This document shows positions 8,639 through 17,179 of a stretch of 64,000 nucleotides of DNA, piece by piece. Both the position numbers and the translations under genes were made by a program. The notes beneath the pieces were generated by a model. The model was not told the DNA's origin. It searched no databases and saw nothing but the letters and a program-made list of their open reading frames with translations. The stretch's first letter is position 1. Each line of letters opens with the position of its first letter. This DNA comes from Amorphoplanes digitatis. GTDB lineage: Bacteria; Actinomycetota; Actinomycetes; Mycobacteriales; Micromonosporaceae. The DNA lies in assembly GCF_014205335.1 (NCBI RefSeq), contig NZ_JACHNH010000001.1, positions 4,954,501 to 5,018,500 on the forward strand. The letters run 5' to 3'.

Positions 8639-9820
8639 ATGGCACGGACCTCCCGCGACATCAGATCCGCCAACCGGCTGGGCGTCATCCAGCAGGTGAT
8701 CTCCGCCGGCACCACCTCGCGGCAGCGGATCGCCGCGGCCACCGGCCTCAGCCTCGGCACCGTGGCGACGCTGGTCGGCGAGCTGACCGCGCTCGGCCTG
8801 CTGACCGAGGCGGGCCGGGAGGACTCCGGCGGCGGCCGCCCGCGCGGGCTGGTCACGCCGAACCCGCGGGGCGGGCTGCTGATCGGCGTCGACGTGGCCG
8901 AGACCTACGTGCACGTCGACCTCTTCGACGCCACCCTCACCCGGCTGACCGGGACCGAGGAGGCGCTGCGGCCGAACGAGCGGCGGCCCGAGCAGGTGGT
9001 GGCGCACATCGTCAGCGGCGTGCGTACCGTCATGGCCGGCGCCGGCGGCCGGATCCTCGGCGCCGGAGTGAGCGTGCCGGGCCAGGTCGACCGCGAGGGC
9101 GGCGTCTCGGTCTTCGCCCCGAACTGGGACTGGCACGACGTGCCGCTGCGCGACCTGCTCGCCCGCTCGCTGGCGCTGCCGCTGCACCTGGACAACCCGC
9201 TGCGCGCCGCCGTGGTCGCCGAGCTCTGGTCCGGCGCCGCCCGCGGCCGCGACGACGTCGCCGTCATCAACCTGGGCACCGGCGTCGGCGCCGGGCTCGC
9301 GTTCGGCGGCGCGCTGTACCGCGGCAGCAGCAACACCGCCGGCGAGTGGGGACACACCACGCTGGTGCTCGACGGCCGGCTCTGCCGGTGCGGCAGCCGC
9401 GGCTGCGTCGAGGCGTACGTCGGCGCACCCGGCATCATGCAGACGCTGCGCGACCTGGCGCCGACAAGCGCGCTGCTGCACCCCGAGGACCAGACCGCCA
9501 CCCTCGGCGCGCTTGCCGCCGGGCTCGCCGCCGGCGACCCCATCGCCGCGAAGGTCAACGCGGAGACCGGCCGCTACCTCGGCGTCGCCGTCGCCGACCT
9601 GATCAACCTGATCAACCCGGAGCTCGTCGTGCTCAGCAGCTGGGTCGCCGACCGGCTCGGCGTGCCGCTGCTCGACGAGGTCCGCGCCGTGGTGACGCAG
9701 CACGCGCTGCGCCGCCCGCTCACCGACGCGGAGATCGTCCTCTCCACCGTGCCGGGCAATCCGGTCAGTCTCGGCGCGGCCACGCTCGCGCTGGAAGGCT
9801 TTCTCACTGGAGGAAGATAA
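8639..9820 (+). CDS. ROK-family transcriptional regulator
   Basis: This 393-residue regulator has an N-terminal winged helix-turn-helix (residues about 10-65, with SRQRIAAATGLSLGTVATLV) and a ROK sugar-sensing domain. The domain shows INLGTGVGAGLAFGGALYRG (phosphate/sugar-binding turn) and the zinc motif LCRCGSRGCVEAYVG. ROK repressors of this build (NagC/XylR type) sense a sugar or sugar phosphate. The stop codon overlaps the start of the GH30 gene (TAATG), so both are one operon, and the regulator most likely controls that hydrolase in response to its product. ATG at 8639 lies just behind an inverted repeat. Confidence 0.92.
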   Translation: MARTSRDIRSANRLGVIQQVISAGTTSRQRIAAATGLSLGTVATLVGELTALGLLTEAGREDSGGGRPRGLVTPNPRGGLLIGVDVAETYVHVDLFDATLTRLTGTEEALRPNERRPEQVVAHIVSGVRTVMAGAGGRILGAGVSVPGQVDREGGVSVFAPNWDWHDVPLRDLLARSLALPLHLDNPLRAAVVAELWSGAARGRDDVAVINLGTGVGAGLAFGGALYRGSSNTAGEWGHTTLVLDGRLCRCGSRGCVEAYVGAPGIMQTLRDLAPTSALLHPEDQTATLGALAAGLAAGDPIAAKVNAETGRYLGVAVADLINLINPELVVLSSWVADRLGVPLLDEVRAVVTQHALRRPLTDAEIVLSTVPGNPVSLGAATLALEGFLTGGR

Positions 9821-11685
9821 TGCTCAAGTCGCTGGCCGCCGGGCTGCTGCTCGGCACCGCCCTCACCGTCCCCGCCGCCTCCCCCGCCGCGGCCGCCGCC
9901 GCCCGGGCCGAGGTCTCCCCCGCACCCGCACAGACCATCGAGGCCTTCGGCGCCTCCGGCGCCTGGTGGGTCAACGACCTCGCCAACTTCGCGCCGGCCG
10001 TACAGCAGCGCGTCGCCGGCCTGCTGTTCGGCGCCGACGGGCTCGCGCTGTCGGCGTACCGCTACAACATCGGCGGTGGCGGCACCGGCGTCACCACCCC
10101 CGCCCGGGCCGCGCAGACCTTCCGCACCGCCTCCGGCGGCTACGACTGGAACCGCGACCCCGGCGGGCAGGCCTTCCTCCGGTACGCCGGCCAGTACGGC
10201 GTGCCCGACCTGATCGGCTTCGTCAACAGCGCGCCGGCCGTGTGGACCAGCAACGCCAAGAGCTGCGGCGGCACCCTCGACAGCGCCGACAACCAGGCCT
10301 TCGCGACCTATCTCGCGGACATCGCGCAGCACTTCGACGGCCAGGGCGTGCACCTGGACTACCTGAGCCCGATGAACGAGCCGACGAACAGCTTCGACTC
10401 CTGCGGCCAGGAGGGCATGCTCGTGCCGACGGCACAGCGCGACGACGTCGTCCGCACCCTCGGCGCGACGCTCTCCGCCCGCGGCCTGTCCACCCGGATC
10501 AGCGCCGACGAGTCCACCTCGGTCAGCGCCTTCAACTCCGAGGTCCCACAGTGGATCAACCAGTCCGGCACCGCGCAGTACGTCGCGAACCTCGCACACC
10601 ACACGTACGACTTCCCCACCGACACCGCCCGCACCGCCGCGCGCAACGTCGGCCGCGCGGCGGGCAAGCGGACCTGGGCGAGTGAGATCTGCTGCTTCGG
10701 CGCCACCGGCGGCTGGAGCCAGGGCTACGACCCGACGATCGGCGGCGCGCTGGGCCTCGCCGGCATCGTCCACCGCGACCTCTCGGTCACCTACGACACC
10801 GCGTTCCACTGGTGGACGGCGCTGTCGTCCGAGTTCGGCTGCGCGCCGGCCACCGGCAACTGCGCGACGACCGCGAACTCCGCCGGCTGGAACGACGGGC
10901 TCATCTACTACGACCCGGCGTACGCCGGCAACGGCAACCAGTCGCTGTACCTGACCAAGCGGTACTACGCCCTGGCGCAGTTCAGCCGCTTCGTCCGGCC
11001 GGGCGCGGTGCGCCACAACGTGACCGGCGCGCCGGCCGGCGTGCAGGTGACGGCGTTCGACCGCGGCGGGCAGTGGACCCTGGTGGTCACCAACCAGAAC
11101 ACGAGCGCGACGGCGCTGTCGCTGCACCTCAACGCGAAGAACAACGTGTCCTTCGCGGAAGCCCGGCGCACCAGCGCGACGGAGAGCCTCGCCTCGATCG
11201 CCGCGCCGTCCGTCTCGGCGGGCACGCTGAGCACCTCGCTGCCGGCGAGGAGCATCACCACGTACGTGCTGAACCAGTCCGGCAGCGCCGGCACCTCGCT
11301 GAGCACCACGCTGATCGGCACGGCGTCGGGCAGGTGCCTGGACGTGGTCGGCGCGGGCACCGCCAACGGCACCGCGGTGGACGTCTGGACCTGCAACGGC
11401 GCCACCAACCAGGCCTGGACCCACACGGCCGCGGGCGAGCTGCGGGTGTACGGCGACCGGTGCCTGGAGGCCTACCAGCAGGGCACCGCGGACGGCACCA
11501 AGGCCGTCATCTACACCTGCAACGGCGGCGCGAACCAGAAGTGGCAGCTCAACGCGAACGGCATCATCACCGGCGACCAGTCCGGCAAATGCCTGGACGT
11601 CTCGGGCGGCGGCACCACGAACGGCGCCGCGGTGATCCTGTGGACCTGCAACGGCGGCAGCAACCAATCCTGGCAGCGCCCCTAA
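9820..11685 (+). CDS. Secreted GH30 glycosidase with C-terminal ricin-type (CBM13) lectin domain
   Basis: This 621-residue extracellular polysaccharidase has a signal peptide over residues 1-30. A GH30 TIM barrel follows, opening with QTIEAFGASGAWWVNDL and YRYNIGGGGTGV. The predicted acid/base is Glu187 in SPMNEPTNSFDS and the nucleophile Glu289 in WASEICCFG. A beta-sandwich domain follows the barrel. The last 130 residues form a ricin-B beta-trefoil with three repeats of the GxCLDV ... NQxW type. This architecture is common in actinobacterial beta-1,6-galactanases or related exo/endo enzymes of GH30; the exact linkage is inference. GGAGGA precedes the ATG, which overlaps the ROK stop codon. 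Confidence 0.92.
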   Translation: MLKSLAAGLLLGTALTVPAASPAAAAAARAEVSPAPAQTIEAFGASGAWWVNDLANFAPAVQQRVAGLLFGADGLALSAYRYNIGGGGTGVTTPARAAQTFRTASGGYDWNRDPGGQAFLRYAGQYGVPDLIGFVNSAPAVWTSNAKSCGGTLDSADNQAFATYLADIAQHFDGQGVHLDYLSPMNEPTNSFDSCGQEGMLVPTAQRDDVVRTLGATLSARGLSTRISADESTSVSAFNSEVPQWINQSGTAQYVANLAHHTYDFPTDTARTAARNVGRAAGKRTWASEICCFGATGGWSQGYDPTIGGALGLAGIVHRDLSVTYDTAFHWWTALSSEFGCAPATGNCATTANSAGWNDGLIYYDPAYAGNGNQSLYLTKRYYALAQFSRFVRPGAVRHNVTGAPAGVQVTAFDRGGQWTLVVTNQNTSATALSLHLNAKNNVSFAEARRTSATESLASIAAPSVSAGTLSTSLPARSITTYVLNQSGSAGTSLSTTLIGTASGRCLDVVGAGTANGTAVDVWTCNGATNQAWTHTAAGELRVYGDRCLEAYQQGTADGTKAVIYTCNGGANQKWQLNANGIITGDQSGKCLDVSGGGTTNGAAVILWTCNGGSNQSWQRP

Positions 11686-12011
11686 AGGCGTGCTTCATGA
11701 TCTTGCAGCGGTTGGTAAGCGTCGTGTTCGCCGTAGTGGATGACGGCAAACGTAGCCTCCTCGGGAGTGGGGATGGTCCCCGCTCGCCACTCGCTCCAGA
11801 CCTCGACGGCTTCGATGGCTAGGTCAACTTCGAGTAGGTAATGGTGACCGGACTCGGTTGTCACGCCGTCTGGCACGTCGTCCCCTTCGAGTACCACCGC
11901 GTCGGTCGACGGTGTCCACGGACGCTTGGCGTAGATGGTCGGGCCTGCCGAGTGCCCATCGCCGAGGGGGATTTCATGGAGATTGGTGATCACTTCAAGG
12001 AGGCTCGGCAC
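11682..12011 (-). CDS. Small hypothetical protein (possibly DUF7716-like)
   Basis: The 109-residue acidic protein has no signal or membrane segment. It reads LLEVITNLHEIPLGDG near the start and TFAVIHYGEHDAY near the end; the general plan recalls small DUF7716-type proteins, sometimes seen among polymorphic-toxin immunity genes, but that is a weak resemblance. An in-frame GTG at 12071 exists, yet the GTG at 12011 has a TAAAAT box exactly seven bases upstream and the codons above it lose the local bias, so the shorter start is preferred. Codon choice is less GC-biased than in the neighbours. It converges on GH30 with a four-base overlap. Confidence 0.6.
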   Translation of the reverse strand: MPSLLEVITNLHEIPLGDGHSAGPTIYAKRPWTPSTDAVVLEGDDVPDGVTTESGHHYLLEVDLAIEAVEVWSEWRAGTIPTPEEATFAVIHYGEHDAYQPLQDHEARL

Positions 12012-12018
12012 GACCAGG

Positions 12019-12024
12019 ATTTTA
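12019..12024 (-). promoter_or_regulatory. -10 box (TAAAAT), leaderless promoter
   Basis: TAAAAT ends seven bases before the GTG at 12011 and supports that start codon over the longer in-frame alternative. Confidence 0.5.
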
Positions 12025-12149
12025 TGGTCCGCAGCCGTTGGCTGAATGAGAGCAGCCCTCCGTTCCCGCACGCTGCGGACAGCTGCCGCTGAGCGGGCCG
12101 CCTCAGTGCAGCCAGCCGGATGATCGGGGCTGTGGTGGACGGATACGGC

Positions 12150-12773
12150 TCAACGCTGCCACAGGAACGCGGCGGTCCCGCACGCCCGACACTGGAAACC
12201 GTAGCCGTAACCACCACCGCCGAAGTTCGCCGAGGTTCGGTGGTCGTGCCCCTCCTCGAGCTGGACGACGAACGCCATCGGCTGGGCGCAGCCATCGCAT
12301 CGGGGCGTCTCGTCGTTCTGCAGCCATGCGGCCCGGCCGCCGACCTGGCCCAGCACTTCCCGCACAGGTCGGCCCGATTGCTGGTGCCACTGCCCCGGCG
12401 CCTCCAGGTAGTCCTCGGCGCCGACCTGTTCGAACCGCACCGCACACGCCTCGTCCAGCAGCGTGACGCCATCACCGGGCGGGGTGGGGACGTGCAAGGC
12501 GTCAGCTCCGAACGCGAACGCGCGATTGCCTCCGGCGCCGGCGTCCCATTCGTCGCACAAGCCTGGATCGTTCTGGCACATGAAAATGGACAGCAGACCA
12601 GAGCTGCCGCGCTCGACGTCGGCGAGGCTGACCTGGGCCAGGAATTGCATGGGCCCGGCGCATTCGCGGCAACGTGGCCACTCGAATGCCGAGGGCGTTT
12701 GCGGGACACCGCCCGTGCGGGTTCCGGGCGCATCCGCGACGGCCGGACCGGCATAGGTCATGAGCTTCACCAC
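12150..12773 (-). CDS. Hypothetical zinc-ribbon-rich protein (DUF1963-like)
   Basis: The 207-residue protein resembles DUF1963/YwqG-like proteins in its opening, GGVPQTPSAFEWPRCRECAG and PMQFLAQVSLADV. It carries three paired-cysteine sites: CRECAG near residue 45, CDGCAQPMAFVVQLEEG near 165, and CRACGTAAFLW at the extreme C-terminus, consistent with bound zinc. It has no signal peptide. GTG at 12773 follows a TATCCT box by seven bases, arguing for a leaderless start there instead of the ATG at 12761 or the TTG at 12842. Function is unknown. It is part of a patch with relaxed codon bias. Confidence 0.65.
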   Translation of the reverse strand: MVKLMTYAGPAVADAPGTRTGGVPQTPSAFEWPRCRECAGPMQFLAQVSLADVERGSSGLLSIFMCQNDPGLCDEWDAGAGGNRAFAFGADALHVPTPPGDGVTLLDEACAVRFEQVGAEDYLEAPGQWHQQSGRPVREVLGQVGGRAAWLQNDETPRCDGCAQPMAFVVQLEEGHDHRTSANFGGGGYGYGFQCRACGTAAFLWQR

Positions 12774-12780
12774 GGCGGCA

Positions 12781-12786
12781 AGGATA
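12781..12786 (-). promoter_or_regulatory. -10 box (TATCCT), leaderless promoter
   Basis: TATCCT matches TANNNT and lies seven bases before the GTG at 12773. Confidence 0.45.
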
Positions 12787-13176
12787 CGGGCCGCCCATGC
12801 AATCTGAGCAAGCCTCGGCTGGTACTCATCGAATAAGATCAAGAGCGCTCTTCTGCCGCCGGGAGCCGACCTAGACCGCAGCGGAGCTGGTCGGCGACGG
12901 GCGGTTCAGCATGGGCTGTGGGTGCTGCTCGCCGGCGCCGTTGCCGTGGCTGCCAGCTTGGCCGCAGCGTACAGCGCGGGCTTCCTGGGGTGAGGCGCAC
13001 GACGCGCGAGTGACATGGCAAGGGTGACGATGGTCTTGGTCCCGCTACGGCGATCGACTGGGCCGTCGAAGGTCGTGACCACGGGCCGATCCTGCGCAAT
13101 GTCCACGGGCGCGGAGGGACCGGCACGCGGCGACCCGCGTCCAGCTGCCGCAGGCGCTGTGTAAGCCGGCCCTGAT
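12787..13176. other. Gene-poor stretch, no supported gene
   Basis: About 390 bases between a divergent pair. A plus-strand open frame ending at 12993 encodes a hydrophobic segment (LWVLLAGAVAVAASLAAAYS) but has no start codon that leaves more than about 25 residues, so it may be the tail of a decayed membrane-protein gene. Nothing else is recognisable. Confidence 0.4.
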
Positions 13177-13182
13177 TAGGCT
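13177..13182 (+). promoter_or_regulatory. -10 box (TAGGCT), leaderless promoter
   Basis: TAGGCT lies six bases before the GTG at 13189 and fixes the start of the SRPBCC gene. Confidence 0.5.
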
Positions 13183-13188
13183 CCCGAT

Positions 13189-13659
13189 GTGCCAGTGATG
13201 ATCGAGGTCGTTTCCGTCATCGACGCTGTCCCGATCAGGGTGTTCGACCTGGAACTCGACGTTGAGGTGCACGCCGAGTCCTTGTCCGATAGTCGTGAAA
13301 CCGCAACGACAAGCACCGGCCGCTCCCGGCTGTGCCTCGGGGACGAGGTGACGCTCAGTGCACGGCATTTCGGCCTTCGCTGGCGGATGACCAGCCGAAT
13401 CACTGCCTACGAACCTCCGCACCGCTTCATCGATGAACAGACTCGTGGTCCCTTCCGCGCATTGCGTCACGAGCACTGCTTCGAGGACATTGGAGACCGG
13501 CGCACCAGGATGACTGATCGGATGACCATCAGCGCACCTCTCGGCCCGCTGGGAGCGGTCATGACCCGGGTACTGCTCGCTCCGTACCTGCGGCGGCTGC
13601 TGACCCGACGCGCGATCCACATCAAGCACCTCGCCGAAGCCCGCGACAACAGGGAGTGA
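13189..13659 (+). CDS. SRPBCC (START-like) family protein
   Basis: The 156-residue protein has the SRPBCC/polyketide-cyclase-like pattern: an opening strand with VSVIDAVPIRVFDLELDVE, a central RMTSRITAYEPPHRFIDEQ, the typical FRALRHEHCFED and a C-terminal helix with APYLRRLLTRRAIHIKHLAE. Such helix-grip folds bind hydrophobic ligands in a deep cavity; many in this subgroup are of unknown role. No signal peptide is present. GTG at 13189 is supported by a leaderless -10 box. The gene stands alone; codon bias is weaker than in the bulk of the window. Confidence 0.75.
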   Translation: MPVMIEVVSVIDAVPIRVFDLELDVEVHAESLSDSRETATTSTGRSRLCLGDEVTLSARHFGLRWRMTSRITAYEPPHRFIDEQTRGPFRALRHEHCFEDIGDRRTRMTDRMTISAPLGPLGAVMTRVLLAPYLRRLLTRRAIHIKHLAEARDNRE

Positions 13660-13765
13660 TTCACGCGCTTCCCCACCGCACTCACCTGGCCTGCCCGGCG
13701 GTCAACCCGTCAGCCAGACGCCGAGTACGCCGAGCACCGGGTGGACAGGGCCAGCTGCTCCTGTC

Positions 13766-14017
13766 GTGGGCCAACCCGGTGACCGCAGGCCAGTACCAAG
13801 GCGCGCCGATGGCCACCGCCGGTTGCCGGCCGAACGCGGGTTCGCCTGGACCTGGGAGGACGACCACGCGCTTGCCCGGCCGCTGCGGCCGGTGGTGCAC
13901 GCGGCGGCCGGACTGCTCACCGCGGCCACAACAGAGCGCTACGTCGCCGCCCGGCGCAGGCGGCTCACTCGGCAGGGGCCGGGCACCGCGCCGACGGGGC
14001 CTCGTCGTTCACGGTGA
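13766..14017 (+). pseudogene. Remnant of a CGNR zinc-finger (ABATE-type) protein gene
   Basis: The segment encoding FAWTWEDDHALARPLRPVVH and then AAAGLLTAATTERYVAAR matches the middle of CGNR zinc-finger proteins (the stretch just before their zinc-binding C-x-x-x-x-C region). The N-terminal domain and the CGNR zinc finger itself are absent. The frame ends in PRRSR at 14017, directly before a strong hairpin. The upstream frame to 13766 is not recognisable. It is best read as a decayed gene. Resemblance is from memory of the family pattern. Confidence 0.4.
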
Positions 14018-14076
14018 TCGTGTTCCCCGCCGGCCGGGCTTCTGCGCGTGACCGAAATGGCCGGCGGGGAACACGA
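14018..14076. terminator. Perfect 18-bp inverted repeat, probable bidirectional terminator
   Basis: Arms at 14018-14035 and 14059-14076 are perfect complements (18 of 18) around a 23-base loop. It lies between the CGNR remnant on the plus strand and the M1 peptidase stop at 14097 on the minus strand, so it would end transcription from both sides. The long loop also allows another role. Confidence 0.6.
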
Positions 14077-14096
14077 AAGGGAGAGAGTGCTGCCGG

Positions 14097-15656
14097 TCAG
14101 CGGCGGCTGACCAGTGGCCTGGCGGCCGGCGCCGACGTGGTTGCCGCGGCGGAGGACGGCGCCGGTGGCGGCTTCACCGTCCAGTCCGGGTGGCCGGGCA
14201 TCGGCGGGGTCTTCGAGCCGTAGAGCCAGTCGTTCAGGAAGCCGCGCAGGTTCTGCCCGGAGATCCGGGACGCCAGCGCGATGAAGTCCTGGGTCGAGAC
14301 CGACTTGCCGCGGTTGCGGGCCACCCAGGTCCGCTCGAGCGTCTCGAAGTTCCGGACGCCGATCCGCTGCTGGAGTGCGTACAGGACGAGCGCCCCGCCG
14401 TCGTACACGTTGGGGTTGAACACGTCCCAGATCGAGTCCGACCGCAGCGGGTGGGCCACCGGGCCGTAGCGTGCGCGGTAGATGTCGCCGCGCGCGTAGG
14501 CGGCCTTGAAGTACGCCTCCCGGTTCGGGGTGCCGGTGTACTGCTGGAAGACGCCGGTCTCCTCGGCGTAGAGCAGCTCGTACCACGTCGCGTGGCCCTC
14601 GCTCTGCCACACGTCGCTCCACGACGACGGCGCCACGCTGTCGCCGAACCACATGTGCGCCAGCTCGTGCGCCATGATCGGGTCGAGCACGAACTTCGGC
14701 GCGCCGAACAGGCTGGTGTCGTAGAGGGAGATGGTCTGGGTCTCCAGTGCGAAGCCCAGGTCGGTGTCGACCACCAGGGAGCCGTAGTTCTCGAACGGGT
14801 AACGCCCGACCTTGCCGATCATCCAGGACAGCTGCGGACGCTCGACCTCGGCCTTGGGCAGCAGGTCGCCGGCGAGGCGGCGCGGGACGACGTCGCGGAT
14901 CGGCACGCCGTTCACCGGCGGCCGGGTGTGCACGACGAAGTCGCCGACGGCCGCCTGGATCAGCTCGCTGGCCATCGGCTTGGACTCGCGGTAGACGGAG
15001 GAGACGTAGCCGCCGTGGCTCCGGTCGCCGAGGTGCCGGCCGTTGGCGACCGCGGTCCAGCCCGCCGGGGCGGTGAGCGTGATCGTGTAGGTGGCCATGT
15101 CACGCGGGTGGTCGTTGCTCGGGAAGTAGTTGTGCGACTGGTCCGGCTGGCCGGCCATGAACGTGCCGTCGGCCGTGGTCACGAAGCCGGCCGGGGAGTC
15201 GGCGTTGGCCTCGATCGGCGTCGACTTGTAGTCGCTGACGGTGACCCAGAAGCGCTTGCCCCGCTTCAGGTAGTGCCGCGGCGTGATGACCAGTTCGTCG
15301 CCGTCGCGGGTGAATCCGGCGGCGGACCCGTTCACCTTGACCTTGCCGACGGAGTCACCACCGAAGTCGAGGTTGAAGCGGGAGAGGTTCTGGGTGGCGA
15401 CGGCCGTGATCGTCACGGTGCCGGTCACCGTCTGCTTCGGATCCTTCTCGGGGTAGAGCACCCGGAGGTTGTAGTCCTGCACGTCGTACCCGCCGTTGCC
15501 GAGCAGGGGATACAGCCGGTCCCCGAGGCCGGCCGAGCCCGGTGCCGGTGCGCCTCCGCCCGCGTACGCGGGAGCGGACAGCCCGGCGGTCGCGACGAGC
15601 ACCGCCGCGCTGCCGGCGAGGAGTACAGACAGACGACTGCCTATGAACGTCTTCAT
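14097..15656 (-). CDS. Secreted M1-family zinc aminopeptidase
   Basis: This 519-residue exported metallopeptidase starts with a Sec signal ending near AYAGGG. Residues about 50-230 form the M1 beta-saddle domain and 240-480 the catalytic domain. Zinc ligands are His330 and His334 with catalytic Glu331 in HELAHMWFGDS, and Glu353 in QSEGHATW, the exact 18-residue spacing of the family. The substrate-anchoring GAMEN motif is replaced by FALETQT, as in the short bacterial M1 branch. The C-terminal HEAT-like domain of classic PepN is missing. The ATG at 15656 has no Shine-Dalgarno site, but TAACGT lies eight bases upstream. It should trim peptides outside the cell. Confidence 0.92.
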   Translation of the reverse strand: MKTFIGSRLSVLLAGSAAVLVATAGLSAPAYAGGGAPAPGSAGLGDRLYPLLGNGGYDVQDYNLRVLYPEKDPKQTVTGTVTITAVATQNLSRFNLDFGGDSVGKVKVNGSAAGFTRDGDELVITPRHYLKRGKRFWVTVSDYKSTPIEANADSPAGFVTTADGTFMAGQPDQSHNYFPSNDHPRDMATYTITLTAPAGWTAVANGRHLGDRSHGGYVSSVYRESKPMASELIQAAVGDFVVHTRPPVNGVPIRDVVPRRLAGDLLPKAEVERPQLSWMIGKVGRYPFENYGSLVVDTDLGFALETQTISLYDTSLFGAPKFVLDPIMAHELAHMWFGDSVAPSSWSDVWQSEGHATWYELLYAEETGVFQQYTGTPNREAYFKAAYARGDIYRARYGPVAHPLRSDSIWDVFNPNVYDGGALVLYALQQRIGVRNFETLERTWVARNRGKSVSTQDFIALASRISGQNLRGFLNDWLYGSKTPPMPGHPDWTVKPPPAPSSAAATTSAPAARPLVSRR

Positions 15657-15740
15657 GGCGGGTGACGTTACGCGCACAGCCGGATACCGCAATGCACTTC
15701 CATCCGTCGATCGCGATGGCGTACCCATCAGAATGGCTCC

Positions 15741-16526
15741 ATGACGGAGACCAGGACGGTTGGTACGGCGCCGGGCGACTACGACGCGATGCATCACGCG
15801 GCGCAGAAGAGCCCACTCCTCCACCAGCTGTGGGCGCGGGCAATGGGCGACGAGTATCCACCCGGCGTGGAGCCCACCAGCTCCTGCTCGTGGTGGCTGC
15901 TCGGGCACGCAGTGTCGGCATTGCGCCTGCGTCCCGGCGCGCGACTTGTCGACCTCGGCTGTGGCCGCGGCGGGCCGGGCCTCTGGCTGGCCCGAGCATT
16001 GTCGGTGCGGCTCACCGGCATCGACTTCAGCGCCGCCGCGGTCGAGATCGCGGCCCGGCGCGCCGGCGACTACGTCGCCCCCGGCAGGGCGGAGTTCCGC
16101 CAAGGCAGCTTCGAGCGAACCGGCCTTCCCGACAGGTACGCCGATGGACTGCTCAGCGTCGACGCGTTGCCGTTCAGCCCGGACCGTCAGGCGGCGCTGC
16201 GGGAGGCCGCCCGGATCCTGGCGCCCGGCGGACGCTTCGTGCTGACCGCACGGGAGCAGCCCGCCGATGCCGACAGCTGGCCGACGATGGCGACGGCCGC
16301 CGGCTTCGACGTGGAGCAGATCCTGGACAACACCGAACACGACGGCTTCTGGCGACGGCTGTTCGCCTCGTTCCCCGGGAACGCGGCGGCGCTGCGCGCC
16401 GAGCTCGGCGAGCGGGCGGGCGACAACCTGATGCTGGAGGCAGAGATCTCCCTGGCGAAGGGCTTTCCCACGCGGCCGGCGCAGCTGCTGGTGCTGCGCC
16501 GCCGCGACACCGATCCGGGCGCGTGA
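15741..16526 (+). CDS. Class I SAM-dependent methyltransferase
   Basis: The 261-residue protein has the Rossmann-like methyltransferase core. Motif I is LVDLGCGRGGPGLWLARAL, the acidic end of strand 2 is LTGIDFSAAAVEIA, and motif IV/post-I reads GLLSVDALPFSPDRQAAL with REAARILAPGGRFVLT. The N-terminal 45 residues (YDAMHHAAQKSPLLHQLWAR) resemble small-molecule methyltransferases of secondary metabolism, so the acceptor is probably a small molecule. It is divergent from the M1 peptidase and converges on the DinB-like gene. No cluster partners are present to name a substrate. Confidence 0.87.
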   Translation: MTETRTVGTAPGDYDAMHHAAQKSPLLHQLWARAMGDEYPPGVEPTSSCSWWLLGHAVSALRLRPGARLVDLGCGRGGPGLWLARALSVRLTGIDFSAAAVEIAARRAGDYVAPGRAEFRQGSFERTGLPDRYADGLLSVDALPFSPDRQAALREAARILAPGGRFVLTAREQPADADSWPTMATAAGFDVEQILDNTEHDGFWRRLFASFPGNAAALRAELGERAGDNLMLEAEISLAKGFPTRPAQLLVLRRRDTDPGA

Positions 16527-16551
16527 CCTCCGAATGACCGGCCGGAGCGAG

Positions 16552-17142
16552 TCACTCGGATCTGCCGCCGTTCGGGCGCAGCGCGGCGTTCCACCGCCAC
16601 GGGCCGACATCGCCGAACCTGCCTGTGTGCCGTAGCAGAACGCCCGTGGGATGCCGCCGTTCTGTCGATGCATCGGGCATCAGTCGCGCCAATACTGCCG
16701 CGCTGAGTTCCGCGGGTGGCCACCATGTGACCTGTAGGCCCTGGGTGATGTCGTAGGTGTGGATCAACACTTCGGCGGTTCCGAGCGCTGCGAATCCGCC
16801 GGCATCACACGGTCCGAAGTGCCAGCCTCGCTTGTCCGGACCTGCGGCACGCAGCGCCAGGAGGAGCAACCCGCCGCATGCCTCGACGACCGCCAGCACA
16901 TCTGACGGTGTGGCGTCGTCGCGGACCGTCAGGTCCAACGGCAGGTACTTCTCCTGTTCCCGCCCGGCGAGCTGAGTCGCGTAGGCGAGCAGGTCGTGGG
17001 CAATATGGACGAGCGTTTCCCGGCACGTCCAATCGAGGCTGCCCGCTTGGGCTGACCAGTCGCCGGTGCTCGCCGGCGGTGCAAGGACGTCGCGCATCAA
17101 CCGGATGGCGCCCTCCAGGTCGTCTGCGTTCATGGCGCACAT
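16552..17142 (-). CDS. Mycothiol-dependent maleylpyruvate isomerase-family (DinB-like) protein
   Basis: The 196-residue protein belongs to the MDMPI/DinB four-helix superfamily. The metal site pattern is visible: a first His in ETLVHIAHDLLAYATQLAG (near residue 50) and the E-x3-H pair in GTAEVLIHTYDITQGL (near residue 125). Such proteins use mycothiol as cofactor in thiol transfer or detoxification; mycothiol is specific to actinobacteria, which fits the host. Two ATG codons (17142 and 17133) are equally weak; the longer is given. The GNAT gene lies 37 bases upstream on the same strand. Confidence 0.78.
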   Translation of the reverse strand: MCAMNADDLEGAIRLMRDVLAPPASTGDWSAQAGSLDWTCRETLVHIAHDLLAYATQLAGREQEKYLPLDLTVRDDATPSDVLAVVEACGGLLLLALRAAGPDKRGWHFGPCDAGGFAALGTAEVLIHTYDITQGLQVTWWPPAELSAAVLARLMPDASTERRHPTGVLLRHTGRFGDVGPWRWNAALRPNGGRSE

Positions 17143-17179
17143 CGTCGCAGGCAGAGAGGCACCGAATCCGCGGCAGGGC

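Noticed and set aside
6327..8645. 772-codon minus-strand open frame opposite the PhoX gene
   Set aside because: Shadow frame; it even crosses the neighbouring intergenic regions.
12841..12993. Open frame encoding one hydrophobic segment
   Set aside because: No start codon gives a protein longer than about 25 residues; at most a decayed gene tail.
12906..13106. 66-codon minus-strand open frame
   Set aside because: No domain, no ribosome site or leaderless box, and no neighbour supports it.
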